A DNA stretch of 64,000 nt, from the NCBI GenBank assembly GCA_903813345.2, contig CAIIXF020000007.1:25283564-25347563 (forward strand). Reading direction: 5' to 3'. A model generated the notes under the pieces. The model had not been told where the DNA came from, ran no database searches, and saw only the letters and a list, made by a program, of their open reading frames with translations. Source of the stretch: Owenia fusiformis. Taxonomy: Eukaryota; Annelida; Polychaeta; Sabellida; Oweniidae. A program made the translations under genes and the position numbers. This document shows, one piece after another, positions 1 through 12,474 of this stretch (within the stretch, counting starts at the first letter, position 1; the number at the start of each line of letters is the position of its first letter).

Positions 1-1906
1 TAGCTCATATTTAAGCAATTGACATGGCCAGATGAGCTAAATGATCCCACTGCATAATATGGTAACCTTATTTTTCAATTCAATATTCTGAGATCAAATA
101 TTTGACAAGACCAATAATATGCCAAACTCTAATAACATTAATTCTAGTTATAAATGACTGAAACTTTAAATCTTGTACTTGACAAACCCTCAAAATTGAT
201 GACTCTTAACACTTTGAACTCAAAAGATTCTGACTTAATATTTCTCATGAACTCGTAAAACCTCTACTATCTCCGAAAGAGAGCTGATCTCTCACAAGCT
301 TTTGACGAAGAGGTAGTCTGAAAGATCAAAATGTGAAATAACCAATAACGAGAAATAACCATAAAGGATAAATAACCAAAATGAGAAATAACCAAGAATG
401 TTGAGAAATAACCAAATATGATGAGAAATATTCAAATATGATGAGAAATAACCAAGTATGTTGAGAAATAACCGAATATGATGAGAAATAACCAAATATG
501 ATTAGAAATAACTGATGTCCTTACCATAGGTAACAAGTTCATCTATCCTGTAACAATCATACGTCAGGAGTTCGCGAATAAGGCTAATATTCACTTTGTA
601 CGACATGATTTCTTATATAAAATCTTATTACTAATTGTTTATTTTTCTACCAAAGTAAATGTCTGTCAGTCTGTCCACATCTCTCGTCTGATGCAAAATG
701 AACGGGAGTATCCAGGGTGGTGAACGTGCAAGCATCAATATATGTTTATGTGGTATAAAATCTCCTATGGCACATTGCAATTTAACCAATTAAAATCCAT
801 CAATTTCTCTTTGTCCATTCTATTCCAATTGCTTAAATTATAGACGAAACTTCGTTCCAGGAAATGCATAAACACAAAAGTCTCCGAATTGTTTTCGTCT
901 CTATGGTCGCTATTTATCCATCAAAATAAATCCTCGCAAAATTGAACTGCATTTTTATGTCGTTCAATATTGAATAATTTGTATCCTTGTTTATCAAGCT
1001 TTGCATCAACAAAAAAGTCCTGGATTCAGATTGCTCATTTTTTGCAGTACAGTTATTTTAACCTAGCAACATATTATAATATTCCCACGATTAAAACATC
1101 TATCTGTTCATATTAATTTCATATGATTTCTCTATAAAATTAAAAGGAACAGTCTTATTTCTTCTAATTCTACATTGTCCATTGTGTTTACTTCATGCTT
1201 TTTTAATTAATTTCTTCCTAATTTCAATCTTCTCGACTCTACGATCAATTTTAAACCAAATTTTACATCCGTGTGTGGTGCTTTACCGTCATTTGCAAGT
1301 TTCAGTAAATAATATAAAACATCTAGTCATTGTATGGTCTACGTGAATCTATGAACGCACACATTGAATGTTTGTGTATATATCACACACTTTAACTGTG
1401 TTACTTAGAACTTATGGATTCAATTGATAAACAGCATAAGTAGAGCTTCATCCAATCATTTGATTCAGTCACCTGCTCTTTGAACCTTCTTAAAAAAACA
1501 AATAATGGGAGGCAATAATTGTCCAAGGTGTGGAGTGGGGTTTATTTCATAACTGAAGTTTTCAAATATTAACTCATAAATACTAAGTAAACAGTCTTGC
1601 GATAGTTTGTTTTTTACGTTGTAGTTGTATCTCAAGTATTATTACTGTATTTTATAAAGGTTTTATGCAAGTCATTAGTATTACACTTGCATTAAGATAT
1701 TTATGCTTGCATTAAGAAAATTTTAGAATATGGCAATTTTCTTTTTATTTTAGATTTGTTTTTTACTTACTAAACATAAATTAAATAGTACTTAGGTATA
1801 ACATCAGTGATCCTATCTATGATATTTCTACATTTTCAATGTTTATAAATCAAATTTCCATTTGCACGTCTGAGAGTTATTTCTTTTAATGAAACATGTA
1901 CAAGCA
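1..1906. other. AT-rich noncoding stretch with one minisatellite
   Basis: No coding region is recognisable. Apart from the 20-bp minisatellite listed separately, it is simple AT-rich sequence with short, frequently stopped frames. Because the TRAK gene is read leftwards and its next exon was not found here, this is probably intron of that gene. Confidence 0.5.
333..513. repeat. 20-bp minisatellite, about 9 copies
   Basis: A tandem array with unit close to ATGAGAAATAACCAAATATG. The right-hand copies are nearly identical and the left-hand copies decay. It is open in one minus-strand frame only because the repeat lacks stops there; the predicted Phe/Ile/Tyr-rich peptide is not a believable gene. 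Confidence 0.9.
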
Positions 1907-2037
1907 CTCATCCCAAGACAACTCATCCCAAGACATCTCATCCCAAGACATCTCATCCCAAGACAACTCATCCCAAGACATCTCATCCCAAGACATCTCA
2001 TCCCAAGACAACTCATCCCCAAGACAACTCTTCCCAA
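1907..2037. repeat. 15-bp minisatellite, array 1
   Basis: About nine tandem copies of CTCATCCCAAGACAW. The same unit recurs in reverse orientation at 2904-3070, so the two arrays form a long imperfect inverted repeat. The Leu-Gly-Met-rich open frame through it is a by-product of the 15-bp period. Confidence 0.92.
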
Positions 2038-2903
2038 CTTGAAATACAACATAATTTTATATAATTAATTTCAACTTTTGAAAGAATATTTGAAACATAT
2101 TTAGAGATTTTAGCAGTTAGAACACAGTTTTTGGCCATGGAATATCTCTTGTATTTTGCAGTTAGTAGAGCCTAGTTTTAGTTCATTTTTGTTGCTTGAT
2201 TGGGATAAAGATAAACATGTTCAAATTAATATATACTTTGATTATCAAATCAAAGATAGATCATCAAGGGTGTCAGAAAAAACTACATAAAAAACTCTGG
2301 ACGTTTTCCATGATAATCGTCAAACACACTTACTAATTTAAACTTCAATTATTATACTATATTCCAACATCTCTAATTATAATGTAAATAATAAAGAGAG
2401 GAGAGCCCCTCGATAAGCGAAATGCTTCTGGGCAATCCTCTTAAAATAAATACATTTTAAACAACAAAAAAAAGGGTGTCAGATTAGGACTTATGCAGTA
2501 AGAATGTATTATCTGGGGTATTATCAGAAGAATTCTCCCAGATTAATGCAGTCTTTGTTTTAAAATATTTTGTTTAATTCCAATATGTCATATTTGGCTT
2601 ATTCTTAAATAAGATTTCCAATTTTAAACATTAAGAATCATGATGATTGAATTTGGAAATTATGTCTTTGACTTTTATCTTCAATTCTATATTCTCAAAT
2701 ATATTGAGAATTTGAAAATAATCCAAAATAAATAAAAAATACCGATACTTGATGTAGAACATAACTTTCAAGTGCCTTTTCGAAATGCTAAAAATTATCA
2801 ATATTAAAAATTGAGTGTATAATCAAATATCACTTTGTAATCTTAAAAATGAAAAAGGGATATACTATAGAGGACAAATTAAATAATTTATCAATTTTAC
2901 TAG
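2038..2903. other. Unique AT-rich spacer between inverted minisatellites
   Basis: No gene or recognisable transposon ORF. The spacer separates two oppositely oriented arrays of one 15-bp unit, so it may be the interior of a non-autonomous element whose ends carry tandem repeats. No clear target duplication was found outside the arrays. Confidence 0.5.
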
Positions 2904-3070
2904 TGGGATGAGTTGTCTTGGGATGCGATGTCTTGGGATGAGTTGTCTTGGGATGAGATGTCTTGGGATGAGATGTCTTGGGATGAGTTGTCTTAGGGAT
3001 GACTTGTCTCGGGATGAGTTGTCTTAGGGATGACTTGTCTTGGGATGAGTTGTCTTGGGATGAGTTGTCT
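2904..3070. repeat. 15-bp minisatellite, array 2 (inverted)
   Basis: About eleven copies of GGGATGAGTTGTCTT, the reverse complement of the unit at 1907-2037. Some copies carry one extra base, giving 16-bp variants such as TTAGGGATGACTTGTC. Confidence 0.92.
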
Positions 3071-5897
3071 AGAAACCGTCACCTTACTTAGAAATTAAGG
3101 TGAGAGGTGATAGAGTTATTTCCGTTCAGACTTAGGAGGGACACCTTCAGAATATAGATTGATAATTTACTTACTTAGAAATTATACACTGATATGCCAA
3201 AATATTTCTAAAGATTTCCTGCTCAATTTAGCTAAAATACAGTCTAACTAGAGAAGGAGCAGCTCCCTGGAGAAGCAAATCCCTCTGAACAAAACACATT
3301 TCATCACAGCACTATTTACTTTTCTCAAGTATAACTTTGCTTGAATAAAATGAAAATTGATATTAACATAATGATTTATGTTTACATACCCTTTTCAAAA
3401 GTCTGATTTCTCATCTTTAAGAGAGTTTTACCTCTACTCTTTGGATAAGAGATAATCCTTTAATCCAGCTTCAGCCATTCAGGTTAAACTGATCCTCAAT
3501 TAAAAAGGCATTAACAGAATGTTATGGGTAGTTTTTATTACATGTCAGATTTTTATTTTATATTCCACCATCCATGAAATCCCATGACATCTCATTTGAG
3601 GTCATTGAGACCCTTTTAGCATCAAAACTGTGAATTTGTTTATCCTAATCAAAGGGAAGTAAATATTTTGAGTCTCTTTAATGCGTCTACATAATTCTTG
3701 AAATGACAATATCAGGACATCAACAACAAAGAACTGCAATATTGTAGATAACCTTATCTTTAACAATGTACATGTAACACACTTAGGAATGTTTGTGACC
3801 TAAAATAATGATGTCATGTAAACTTTAATAATCTAGAGACCTCCTTATTAAGAGACAATGGGCTGCACATGTATGTATACTGTCCCTTTTGAATGTCAAC
3901 TGCCCCTACAGAAATTTGCGTTTCTGCGATCGCAATGCAATTCCGCAAATTCAGGTGGCATTCACGAAATTCCCAATTTGATGCAAAAAATGAAAAAAGC
4001 AAGAAATCTTAAGTTTTTTTTACTGTAGTTGATGCATAAAATTGCAAAATCAAAATATTTCATTACCTCCTTGAACACTCTTTTCTTCAATTTCAATTTT
4101 TTATGCAAAATCCTCGCGAAATACATAGTTTTTAAATCACAAAATTTTGATTCAAAATCCTTAGTTTTTAAATCGCAAGATCCACAATTTTCTAATCACA
4201 AAATCTTGATTCAAAATCCTTAGTTTTTTATATCGCAAAATCCACAATCTCATTCGCAAAATTTTGAAAAAATGCAAATTTCTGAAGGGACAGTGTTAAG
4301 AAGTTTCTCCTTTGAATAATAGTATACAGATCATTGTGGACGGAAGCCTTCAATAAAAAATTCTCTCCCGGCTATATAAACCCAGAGAGTTCTCCTTTAG
4401 GAGATAATGGGATGTACTTTATATAGCTGCACCGAATAATGAACACACAAACGTGAATTAAAAATCATAATTTGGGTGTATAAGCAATTTACTCCCAACT
4501 TTCTATGAAATGAATAAACATTTCTGTTCATTTATGATTAATTTAAACTATATAATTAATTACAAAAGTAATATTGGAGTTTTTTCTTTTATTTTGACAA
4601 TTTAAAGTACCACTTATTTTTTTATTTGATTTCTAGCTTAAATCCACTCTTAACACTCTATTTTACATTTAAAATATGACCATCACAGCAATATTTCAAA
4701 ATATTTCAGTTTTTTACCTGTACAGTTGTTCATGACCAAGATACATCCCTCTATAAATCTCCAAATATATACCTCCTATTCCTGTTGATATTTTAATATT
4801 TAGAGATGTAAAATCTTGTTTCTCTATCAATTCTTCTCAATTTCAATTTGGTATGTTTAGTTAGCACTAAGTATACATTTATTCTGAGACTATTCATTCA
4901 ATCGCAACATTTACTTTCTTCATACCTGACCTTGCTTTCACTTAGTGACTCAATTCAACTAGTTATATTTATTTTTCTTGTATTCTATAGATGCAATATA
5001 ATGGTATGTACACACATTATTTTATAAGCCCTCATAAGCATGTTGTGCAAACACATTGTTTTATAAGTTTGCTATTAAGCTTGTTATTTCAAAGCCGTGG
5101 TCCCCAAAAGTATATTTACCATTTGGACCCTCGTTCAAAAGGAAAAATTACTCAATCTAAATCCAATATGGTATTATCCTAAAACATCTTGTTACAATTT
5201 CAAAGCTGAATTATTCAAAAGTTAATAAGATTCAAGGTCATACTTTATGATTTTTGCAAAACAAATCAAAAATACACAAAGTTCTATATAAAAATATATT
5301 TCCTTTGGAAATGTGATATACTAATACTTGGCACAATAACAATGTTGTATTGTCTCTAATCCATCACAAAGTGTTATCTTAATCTATCAGATTTCAAGTT
5401 AATTCTATAAGTTACATATGATATTAACTGAGTTTTCATAAGTTTCACATGTTTCACCATGTTTCCTACAGTAATAATTCTTGAGCATTTTACACTAAAA
5501 CCTCCTCCCCTGAAAAGAGAATGTAGTTCCTGAGTGAAATGTAAGATATTCATTTCCTTCTGTTGAGCTTAAAGACACAGAACCAAGACCCTGGGTCCTG
5601 TTATCCAATCAAAAAGTAGTTTTCATTAACCAATAGAAATTCACACCGATTGAGCCAATCACAGCCTTCAAAACAAGATTTTTAAAAATGGCCACCAAAA
5701 TAGTAAACAATAACATAGCAGTAAAATTTTGTACTCACATATATATGCATTGGTTTCTCATTTAATAATCCACTAAACAATATTATAAGAGCATATAATC
5801 CAAATAGTAGTTACTATAGTTAATGTGTATACTATTATATTTAATTAATCCGAATAAGAATATTTCATTGTGTAAGTCTAGCTGAACTTATATCCAT
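3071..5897. other. Noncoding stretch with one MITE-like element
   Basis: AT-rich sequence with no supported gene. It contains the inverted-ended element at 3879-4294. The part from about 5480 to 5897 may belong to the 3' flank of the transposon gene that ends at 5898; it holds CCAAT-type motifs (for example at 5655) but no termini that I can define. Confidence 0.45.
3879..4294. mobile_element. MITE-like element with imperfect inverted ends
   Basis: It begins ACTGTCCC, with CAGAAATTTGCG about 30 bases in, and ends GCAAATTTCTGAAGGGACAGT. The termini are inverted copies apart from an extra 18 bases in the left end. The interior at 4135-4250 holds two direct copies of a roughly 60-bp AT-rich unit. 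No target duplication was identified, so the superfamily is open. Confidence 0.55.
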
Positions 5898-6596
5898 TCA
5901 CTGGTAAACATGTCCTTTATATTCAATGCCAGGTGGATTCGGGAACCATTCTCTCACTTGTGTGACAACACATGTGGGCATTATCTCCCTTTTATGGTAT
6001 ATTATACTTCTGTCACTACTTTTGGAAGCTGCCTTTTTGGTTAAATAGTTAGGATGTCTCCATAGTCCTAGATTGTTTATCATTCTCCAAAATTCCTTGT
6101 ACAGTTTTCTCCTTGTTATAATGTTTGACAATGATGGAGTTGCATTTGTTGTCCTCCAAAATGGCTCATACTTGGCTTCATTGACAACACATGGGTTCCA
6201 GAAACAATGCGGACAATCATGTGACTCTTCATTAGAACTAGGGGAATCATTGTTAGGAGGCTGCGGAGGCTCTGTAGATACATGTTGTGGTATCATACCA
6301 GTCAAAATGCTGATTGACTGACTTGCTTGACTTTCGTCTTCTGTTGAAGAATCAGTGGCTACTGTTTCTAAAGAACAAATTGCTACTGTTTCTGAAGAGA
6401 TACTAGCTGATGTTTTCCTCTTTGCTGCTTTTCTTCTATTCACATTTACTGTTTTTTCTGTATTATTCAACCTACTGTTCTTGTAGCTGTCCTCAATGGG
6501 GTCAAAGTTCCAGTCATAGTGATCATATAGGGATTCTATCACTAACCTCTGTTCCTCAGTTACATTTATCTTCAAGCTGTAAGTTCTGCTTTCCAT
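5898..6596 (-). CDS. Transposon-associated protein with P2X7-tail-like C terminus
   Basis: A 232-residue protein starting at an ATG, divergent from the transposase ORF 836 bases away. Residues 1-35 form a short charged N terminus and 36-125 a low-complexity Ser/Thr/Glu linker. A Cys cluster follows (C128, C131, C136 with the Phe-Trp-Asn-Pro-Cys motif). The conserved-looking C terminus at 203-229 has Arg-Glu-Ile-Met-Pro-x-Cys followed by Val-Arg-x-x-Phe-Pro-Asn-Pro and Tyr-x-Gly-His. This tail resembles the zinc-binding intracellular C-terminal domain of P2X7 receptors, which also occurs as a stand-alone domain in invertebrates. There are no P2X channel or membrane segments, so this is not a receptor. 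I infer a zinc-binding accessory protein carried with the neighbouring transposase. The family call is tentative; reality of the ORF is more secure. Confidence 0.5.
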   Translation of the reverse strand: MESRTYSLKINVTEEQRLVIESLYDHYDWNFDPIEDSYKNSRLNNTEKTVNVNRRKAAKRKTSASISSETVAICSLETVATDSSTEDESQASQSISILTGMIPQHVSTEPPQPPNNDSPSSNEESHDCPHCFWNPCVVNEAKYEPFWRTTNATPSLSNIITRRKLYKEFWRMINNLGLWRHPNYLTKKAASKSSDRSIIYHKREIMPTCVVTQVREWFPNPPGIEYKGHVYQ

Positions 6597-7431
6597 TTCA
6601 CTGCTTGAACTTCAAACATAAAATGACACTGTTTCTTGGATCATAGATTTAGTTTTTAGAATCTGAAAGACCAGTGAAATGCAGCTTGATAAATGTATAT
6701 TACTATGGGAAAACCAAGGCTTTCTCCAATTCTTGGAGGTTTTAATAATAAATACTCTCTGGTGGATTCATCATCTGGAATCTCAGATATACTCACTCGG
6801 GAAGGTACATTAAATGTTGAATGTCACCAGAAATCTAACATATAATCTTCATATGTGGAAGAGTGTAATTTGTTCACCCCTGTGTTCATGATATGGTACA
6901 TCCACATGAACTCTTGTAAGGTCCAAATCTAGGTTTCTATTGATGTGACCATGATTGATAATTAATAAACATGACTCCCTGACTTTGTCAATGAGGCATG
7001 TAGAAAATCTCTTGAATTTCCCAATTTTTCAATTTTATAGCTAAGTGGTGAAAGCAGGCAAATCCTAGACCTCTGAGATTTTTAATTGGGGCTGTACCAC
7101 TTATGTGCCTCATGGCATAAGTTGCAAACAGTTACCTGGATTTTTTATTTTTCTGAACTTTCATCATTAAATTATGGCTAGAATTTGAGTAAGAACAAAA
7201 AAGAAATGTGGTTATAATGCAACAATAAAATATGGCTTATCATTTTTGCACTCCCTAGCTTAATAACTAAAATAAATATAATTATGGTTATATATTTCCC
7301 ACACTGTCACATCCCTAAGGTACACCCTTTGCCTAAATTGCCATGTGTTTTCAACTGTTACATTTGTGCCTTTTCACATATCTTACTAACAGTTACTAGG
7401 CAAGACACACATTGTAGCAATCCTAAACTGT
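6597..7431. other. Spacer between divergent transposon ORFs
   Basis: This 836-bp stretch lies between the two start codons and is expected to hold both promoters. A stop-free minus-strand stretch at about 6670-6830 has coding-like composition (Glu-Ile-Pro-Asp-Asp-Glu and Pro-Pro-Arg-Ile-Gly-Glu), and could be a further exon or eroded coding sequence of the minus-strand gene. I cannot assign splice sites. Confidence 0.4.
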
Positions 7432-9069
7432 ATGATGGCAAGTAAAGCTAAGAAAAAGAAGGAATATAGAGAAAAGCATGGGCGTTCCTCAAGATTCTCA
7501 ATTGAATGTGCAGGAGGTCAAGAGAAGAAGGAAACTTTGCTTGGAAAAACGAGTAAAATAAAGAAGTTTTTACACCTGAATGGCAATGTAGATGCCATAG
7601 AAATAGCATTAGACTATTGGCTAACACACAATATGCCATCTGCAAGTAGCAACACACATACTTCAGCATCATCTGAAGGCAATCTTGAGCCAGAGTCTTG
7701 GTACACACCACTAGAGAGACATGAAACTGAGCAACCAATATTTTTTACAACTGAAAAAACTGTCAAAAAACTTGTAAGTTTAGTTGAACATCATAGCAGA
7801 ATATGTCAAGCGGAACTTCAGTTGCAAGAAGTAGTATTACATGGACATGCAGCAACAATTGCCTTTAAATGCCAGGTCAGCGAACATTATGTAAGATGGC
7901 CTTCCTCACCCCACTTACCAAATAGCGAGGCTTACGTCAATCTTCGTTTTTTCTTTGGACAGTTGACAAGTGGGCTACTGCCTTCACAATATGAGAATGT
8001 TGTTAAAGCAGTCGGTATGGGCCATCTAGGTTGGAGAAAAGAGAAGACTTATACAAATGAATTATCTTCTCATATCAGTGAAGCGATGAAAGAATCTTGC
8101 AAAGCTGCCTTAGATGAAGAAAAGGGGACGTATCCTGATGTCGAGGCAAATGGTATCAATATCATGACGGATGCTCGACATGGTGGTAGAAGAAATGCGT
8201 TTGATTGTGATGTGATATGTTTGGGCCACAACAAACACAGAGTTATACGTTCTGAACATGTTTCAAAGGAAGATGAAATGTCATCTCAAAAGCATGAGGC
8301 ATTGGGTACTAAACGGATGTATGAATTTTTTGATGCTGAACAAGTTAAAATAAATATTCATGCCCATGACAACAACGGTACAATCAATAAAATAATCCGT
8401 GAGCACAGAGGACCTGGTGGCAAGGAAACTTTAAACCAGAATGACACATGGCATGCGGCAAAGTCATTCAGTCGTGAAATAAACAAAGTTTGTAAGGGGC
8501 CCAAATATAAAGATGGCGAGACGTGGCACTCGGAACTCATAGACAAACCCGATGGGGCACGAAAAAGAGCACAGCAAGTTATTCGAAACTGTGATAAGAA
8601 TCCGAATACAATCAGGATGAAACTAGAGCAAATTCCAAACCATTATAAGGACAACCATTTAAATTGCGATGCCATATCAAGCTGTAAAACAAATATCAAC
8701 TACAGATTAGAGAAAATTAGAATCACCTCACCCATTGCAGAACAATTATTATTATCATCAATTAAAAAAACAGAAATTTATAGACACGCTGAACATTATA
8801 CAGAAGCTATGGACACATTTTATGTTGAGAGCTTCAACAATACGTTGAATATTTTCCATGATAAGCGTGTTGTCTTTAAAAAGCAACAATTCGAAATAAG
8901 AACTAATCTAGCTGTCGTCCACTGGAATGAAAATGTAGACCGTGATTATTCCAGCATTACTGAAATTGATGATCCACTGAATCCCTTCAAACAAAGAAAA
9001 GTTTTGAAGGACTACACAACTAATTACAAAAACAATATTTGGAACAAATGGATGGATTCTATATTTTAA
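7432..9069 (+). CDS. DDE transposase, IS4/Kolobok-like group
   Basis: A 545-residue intact ORF beginning with ATG-ATG. The first 70 residues are Lys/Arg-rich, fitting DNA binding and nuclear entry. The C-terminal half reads as an RNase H-fold transposase: D247 in Thr-Asp-Ala-Arg-His-Gly-Gly, D313 in His-Ala-His-Asp, an Asn-Asp-Thr-Trp-His-Ala-Ala-Lys motif at 337-344, and E466 in Tyr-Val-Glu-Ser-Phe-Asn-Asn. An insertion with Cys residues (Asn-Cys and Ser-Ser-Cys-Lys) lies between the second Asp and the Glu. Spacing and the Trp-His motif resemble cut-and-paste transposases of the IS4-derived and Kolobok types; the exact superfamily is inferred. It has no stops or frameshifts, so the copy may be young. 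Element ends were not found. Confidence 0.72.
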   Translation: MMASKAKKKKEYREKHGRSSRFSIECAGGQEKKETLLGKTSKIKKFLHLNGNVDAIEIALDYWLTHNMPSASSNTHTSASSEGNLEPESWYTPLERHETEQPIFFTTEKTVKKLVSLVEHHSRICQAELQLQEVVLHGHAATIAFKCQVSEHYVRWPSSPHLPNSEAYVNLRFFFGQLTSGLLPSQYENVVKAVGMGHLGWRKEKTYTNELSSHISEAMKESCKAALDEEKGTYPDVEANGINIMTDARHGGRRNAFDCDVICLGHNKHRVIRSEHVSKEDEMSSQKHEALGTKRMYEFFDAEQVKINIHAHDNNGTINKIIREHRGPGGKETLNQNDTWHAAKSFSREINKVCKGPKYKDGETWHSELIDKPDGARKRAQQVIRNCDKNPNTIRMKLEQIPNHYKDNHLNCDAISSCKTNINYRLEKIRITSPIAEQLLLSSIKKTEIYRHAEHYTEAMDTFYVESFNNTLNIFHDKRVVFKKQQFEIRTNLAVVHWNENVDRDYSSITEIDDPLNPFKQRKVLKDYTTNYKNNIWNKWMDSIF

Positions 9070-12000
9070 TTATACAATATACTTATACTTTACCACATTC
9101 CATAGATTATTTACAAGATTAATAACATATAAATACAACATGACTATGTGCATGTAATTGGATTAACTATCACTGTTGGATATATAAAGATCACATCACT
9201 TGAAATGCCTCAGCCAGGATCAGGGTAAGTTAATATCAATAATACTTCATTTACTGCAGATATTTTAGGCCATGTGCTTTTGTTGACCTCTAAATATGCA
9301 CGGATCGCCTGTTGTGATTGGCTCATTTCAAAATAGGCTCCTCCTTCTCAGTTGTTCCAATATCAGAAATTAAACAGTAATAATTACAAAAGTAAATAAT
9401 ATCTTGGACTGGATTTAACATGTTTCAATGCCTCCTATATTCATAGATAACTGTGACAATTTATAGAGTGATAGGGTTTCTATAACTAGAGAAAATGAGG
9501 AAAATGTCAGTGAGCTCAGATTTTGTCTAAATTTTGAATTCAGCCATGTTTTTTCAACTGATTCAGGCCTTTTATAGCGGGGGTGAGTCTTTAACATGTA
9601 TGTGAGATTTCTACATTCAGTCTGTAGCAGGATACTTTGTAAGGTTGGAGAACTTGATGTTATTGTAAAGTTACCCCTTTCGGGGTTAGAAAAATAAGTC
9701 TATAGACTCATTATAATGTTCCTCTCCACGGAAATCTTTAGTAAAAGGCGAAAGATTTATGCGTGGATGAAGAGAAACCAGAGTAATTAGAAAAGGTTCC
9801 AAATGATATAAGTAGTTGGAATTAAAAGTATTAAATATGGGCTGAGGTATTTGCATGTAAAAAGTAATTTCTCGCTTTAATTCCAACAGTTTTGGATTTT
9901 AACATTCAAAACTTTCTCAGCTTATTTGTGCAAGTTATACTTCCATTTTGCTTAAAAACATAAAAATTATAACTTAAAAGATTATTTACTATTAAAGATT
10001 TATTGGTTTTTCACATTGTATTTAATAAACTACATATAATAGTGCACTGATACCCATGCTGCCATCTTTATGTGAACGACAACACTTAAATCAATAATTT
10101 TATCGCTACAATGACTTAGCATATTAAATAAACCCTTACAAAATTTTTGATCATAAACAAAACAATAAAAACCCTTATAATAAGAATCAGAAATCCCTGA
10201 TTTTCTTGAAATATCTTCTTGTACAATAGTTTGAGAGAAATCCTTTGAGAGTGGTTTTTCTTGACTTGATTCATAACGGTATTTTACTTGATATTTGATT
10301 AAGTGGCAATGACATTTGGATTGTCTACATGTGAGATCACACGTAGCTTGAACGCTGCAGGTGTTTTAAATGAACCGGTGACCATAACTTTGAAATGCTT
10401 TTTACTTCTACTAGAAATAAAATTTCATGGTTGTCATGTTTTAAAATACAAAATAGAGAAAAAGAGTGAAATCAGCAAGGAATAAAATAAACAGGCATGT
10501 AGACAACATTCTAAATTGTATAAGATTGCAAGAAATTGGTGCAGTTTATTCAAATTTTAGAGAGGAAACCCCAAAAATAGTTGAGACTTAAATACGATTT
10601 TATGTACTGGTACTTTGAATTGGGTTTTAGTACTTTAGAGCACTGTAACAGACATGAGCTTGTAAATCTTAAATTTTGAGGCAAAAACGTCATTTGAATT
10701 GAAAACAAAGTTGTTTGCATTATTTAATCTAGCTATTTTTGAATGCAGCCCATGTCTTTCAATTAGTATGATCAGAAGGTCAAACTGATCAAAATGTATC
10801 ATTTTCAACCCTGGAAGTTTTTATCACTTGTTTTGTTATGATTCACATGAATGATGATTAAATTGAACTACATAATATGCAAATGCACTCTAGCATACGC
10901 ATTAACCTGTTATTTTTATATTGTCATGATGTTTTTGTTGTCTTGTAATTAATGTTATTTTGACAATTAAGAGTACACATGATTCAAGCAGACATTTTAA
11001 TTCAAAAATTGACTAATTCATTAATTGATTTATATTCCATAATGATAGAACACACTTGGATGGTATCTCACAAGACATTGTTTTCCCCCAGAAAAAAAAT
11101 TAAAAATTCAGTTTTGACAAAATGTACCAATTTTTCATAATATTCCTCATTTTTTACTGAATGCAAAACTATTTTCAAACCTTGAGAAGGTGGTGCATCC
11201 CTACCTACTTCATTACTGCAGGGCGTTTGGTGTAACCACTTTTATGTTTGACAATGACCAGCAAAATTTATAGCAACTTTTATGACAAACTATCTGATAG
11301 TCAACATGTATGCCATTTTATGGGAAAATTAAAACTAACTTCATGACAATTTGTCCGTAATTCATTCCGCCATTTAGATTTGAATTATGTGGAATCCTGA
11401 ATACCTGGATAATAACCTTAACATGACTCCGTAAACATCACGTAAGCATGCAATTTCAATATATTCAATGAAATATGCAGGGCAGTATAAGTCACCAATA
11501 GGTGGCGTGTATGCATGAAATCATGACTGAGTGTAATCTCGATAATATCTGCAGATAAAAATGCAAACAACATGTATGTTAATCAGTAAGTATACTTTGA
11601 TTATTAAAAAAAATGTTTCACGTTTTTAGTTAATTACATAACATCACGTTTGTAAACAGCACTGCAGATATCAGCAATGAGTAAAAAACCATGAGATCAT
11701 GTTTTAAAATGCAAAATAGAGTGGAAAAGAGTGGAATCCGTAAGAAAATGGGTAAACAAGCATGTAGCCAAGACTCAAAATTGTATAGACACAGCAGAAA
11801 ATGATGAATTTCGTTCAAATTTTACAGAGAAAAAGAGTGAAATAGAGCAAGAGCAGAGAAATAATTTAGATTTGCTTTGATAGCAGACTTCTGTGCAGTG
11901 CTAACTATGTGTGACCGAAGCTATGAAAGTTCACAGAAAGCGCTTTGTTTTTGTTATCATTAAGCAAACAATTTAGCTCTCTCAAACTTGATTTTTCCAA

Positions 12001-12474
12001 GGTATGAAATTCAAAATCAAACTGTTAAATTATGTATCAGGGAGATATCATACATATTGAATCCCCTAAGGTGGTCCAAGAGGCCTAATATTTAGACATC
12101 AGTATGCATGCCGAACTAACCATGATTATTTGTTCTAGGCCTCCCTAAATAAGCCAGATTACATACTCTACCAGGCCCCCCTTACACTATCCCTTACAGA
12201 TCACACTATATCCCAGGAAATATCCGTCCCTCATATCCAGAAGTTGATCTAAGGTTCTGAGAGCAGCTGGTCAAAATGGAAAAAACACATCAAAAATAGC
12301 CAGCTTAAAATAGACTGACCCAACAAGCCCAATAACTAAAGCAACAGTTCTAGATTGTCAAACCAAGAAACATCCCCGAAAATTCAAATCAATCAAATCA
12401 AATTAAATCAATTCATCGACCAGTTTGTCTGGAAATGCACAGGCAAGAAAAATGAGGTTTGGTAAATGACTTAC
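9070..12474. other. Probable TRAK intron with dispersed repeats
   Basis: No additional TRAK exon or other gene was seen. Two minus-orientation copies of the dispersed core repeat are at 10433-10503 and 11698-11769. The rest is AT-rich with short noncoding frames. A CCAAT-like GTGATTGGCTCA at 9313 mirrors a site near 5652 and may belong to the transposon flank. Confidence 0.5.
10433..10503 (-). repeat. Dispersed core repeat, minus copy
   Basis: One of about twelve copies of a short repeat whose plus-sense core reads roughly TTGCTGATTTCACTCTTTTC followed by CACTCTATTTTGCATTTTAA. Similarity extends into the flanking GCATGTAGACAAC side. Other copies: 11698-11769 (-), 13938-13985, 14620-14675, 15841-15895, 17745-17805, 23011-23074, 29536-29575 (-), 34429-34493, 39760-39830, 41918-41967 (-), 43139-43200. 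Confidence 0.75.

Noticed and set aside
292-495. Minus-strand ORF across the first minisatellite
   Set aside because: A repeat-derived peptide with the 20-bp period; no independent coding evidence.
333-513. CRISPR-like array
   Set aside because: Units are directly tandem with no unique spacers; animal genome.
1843-2052. Leu-Gly-Met-rich repeat protein
   Set aside because: Direct translation of the 15-bp minisatellite; the inverted array at 2904-3070 shows the DNA repeat is the primary structure.
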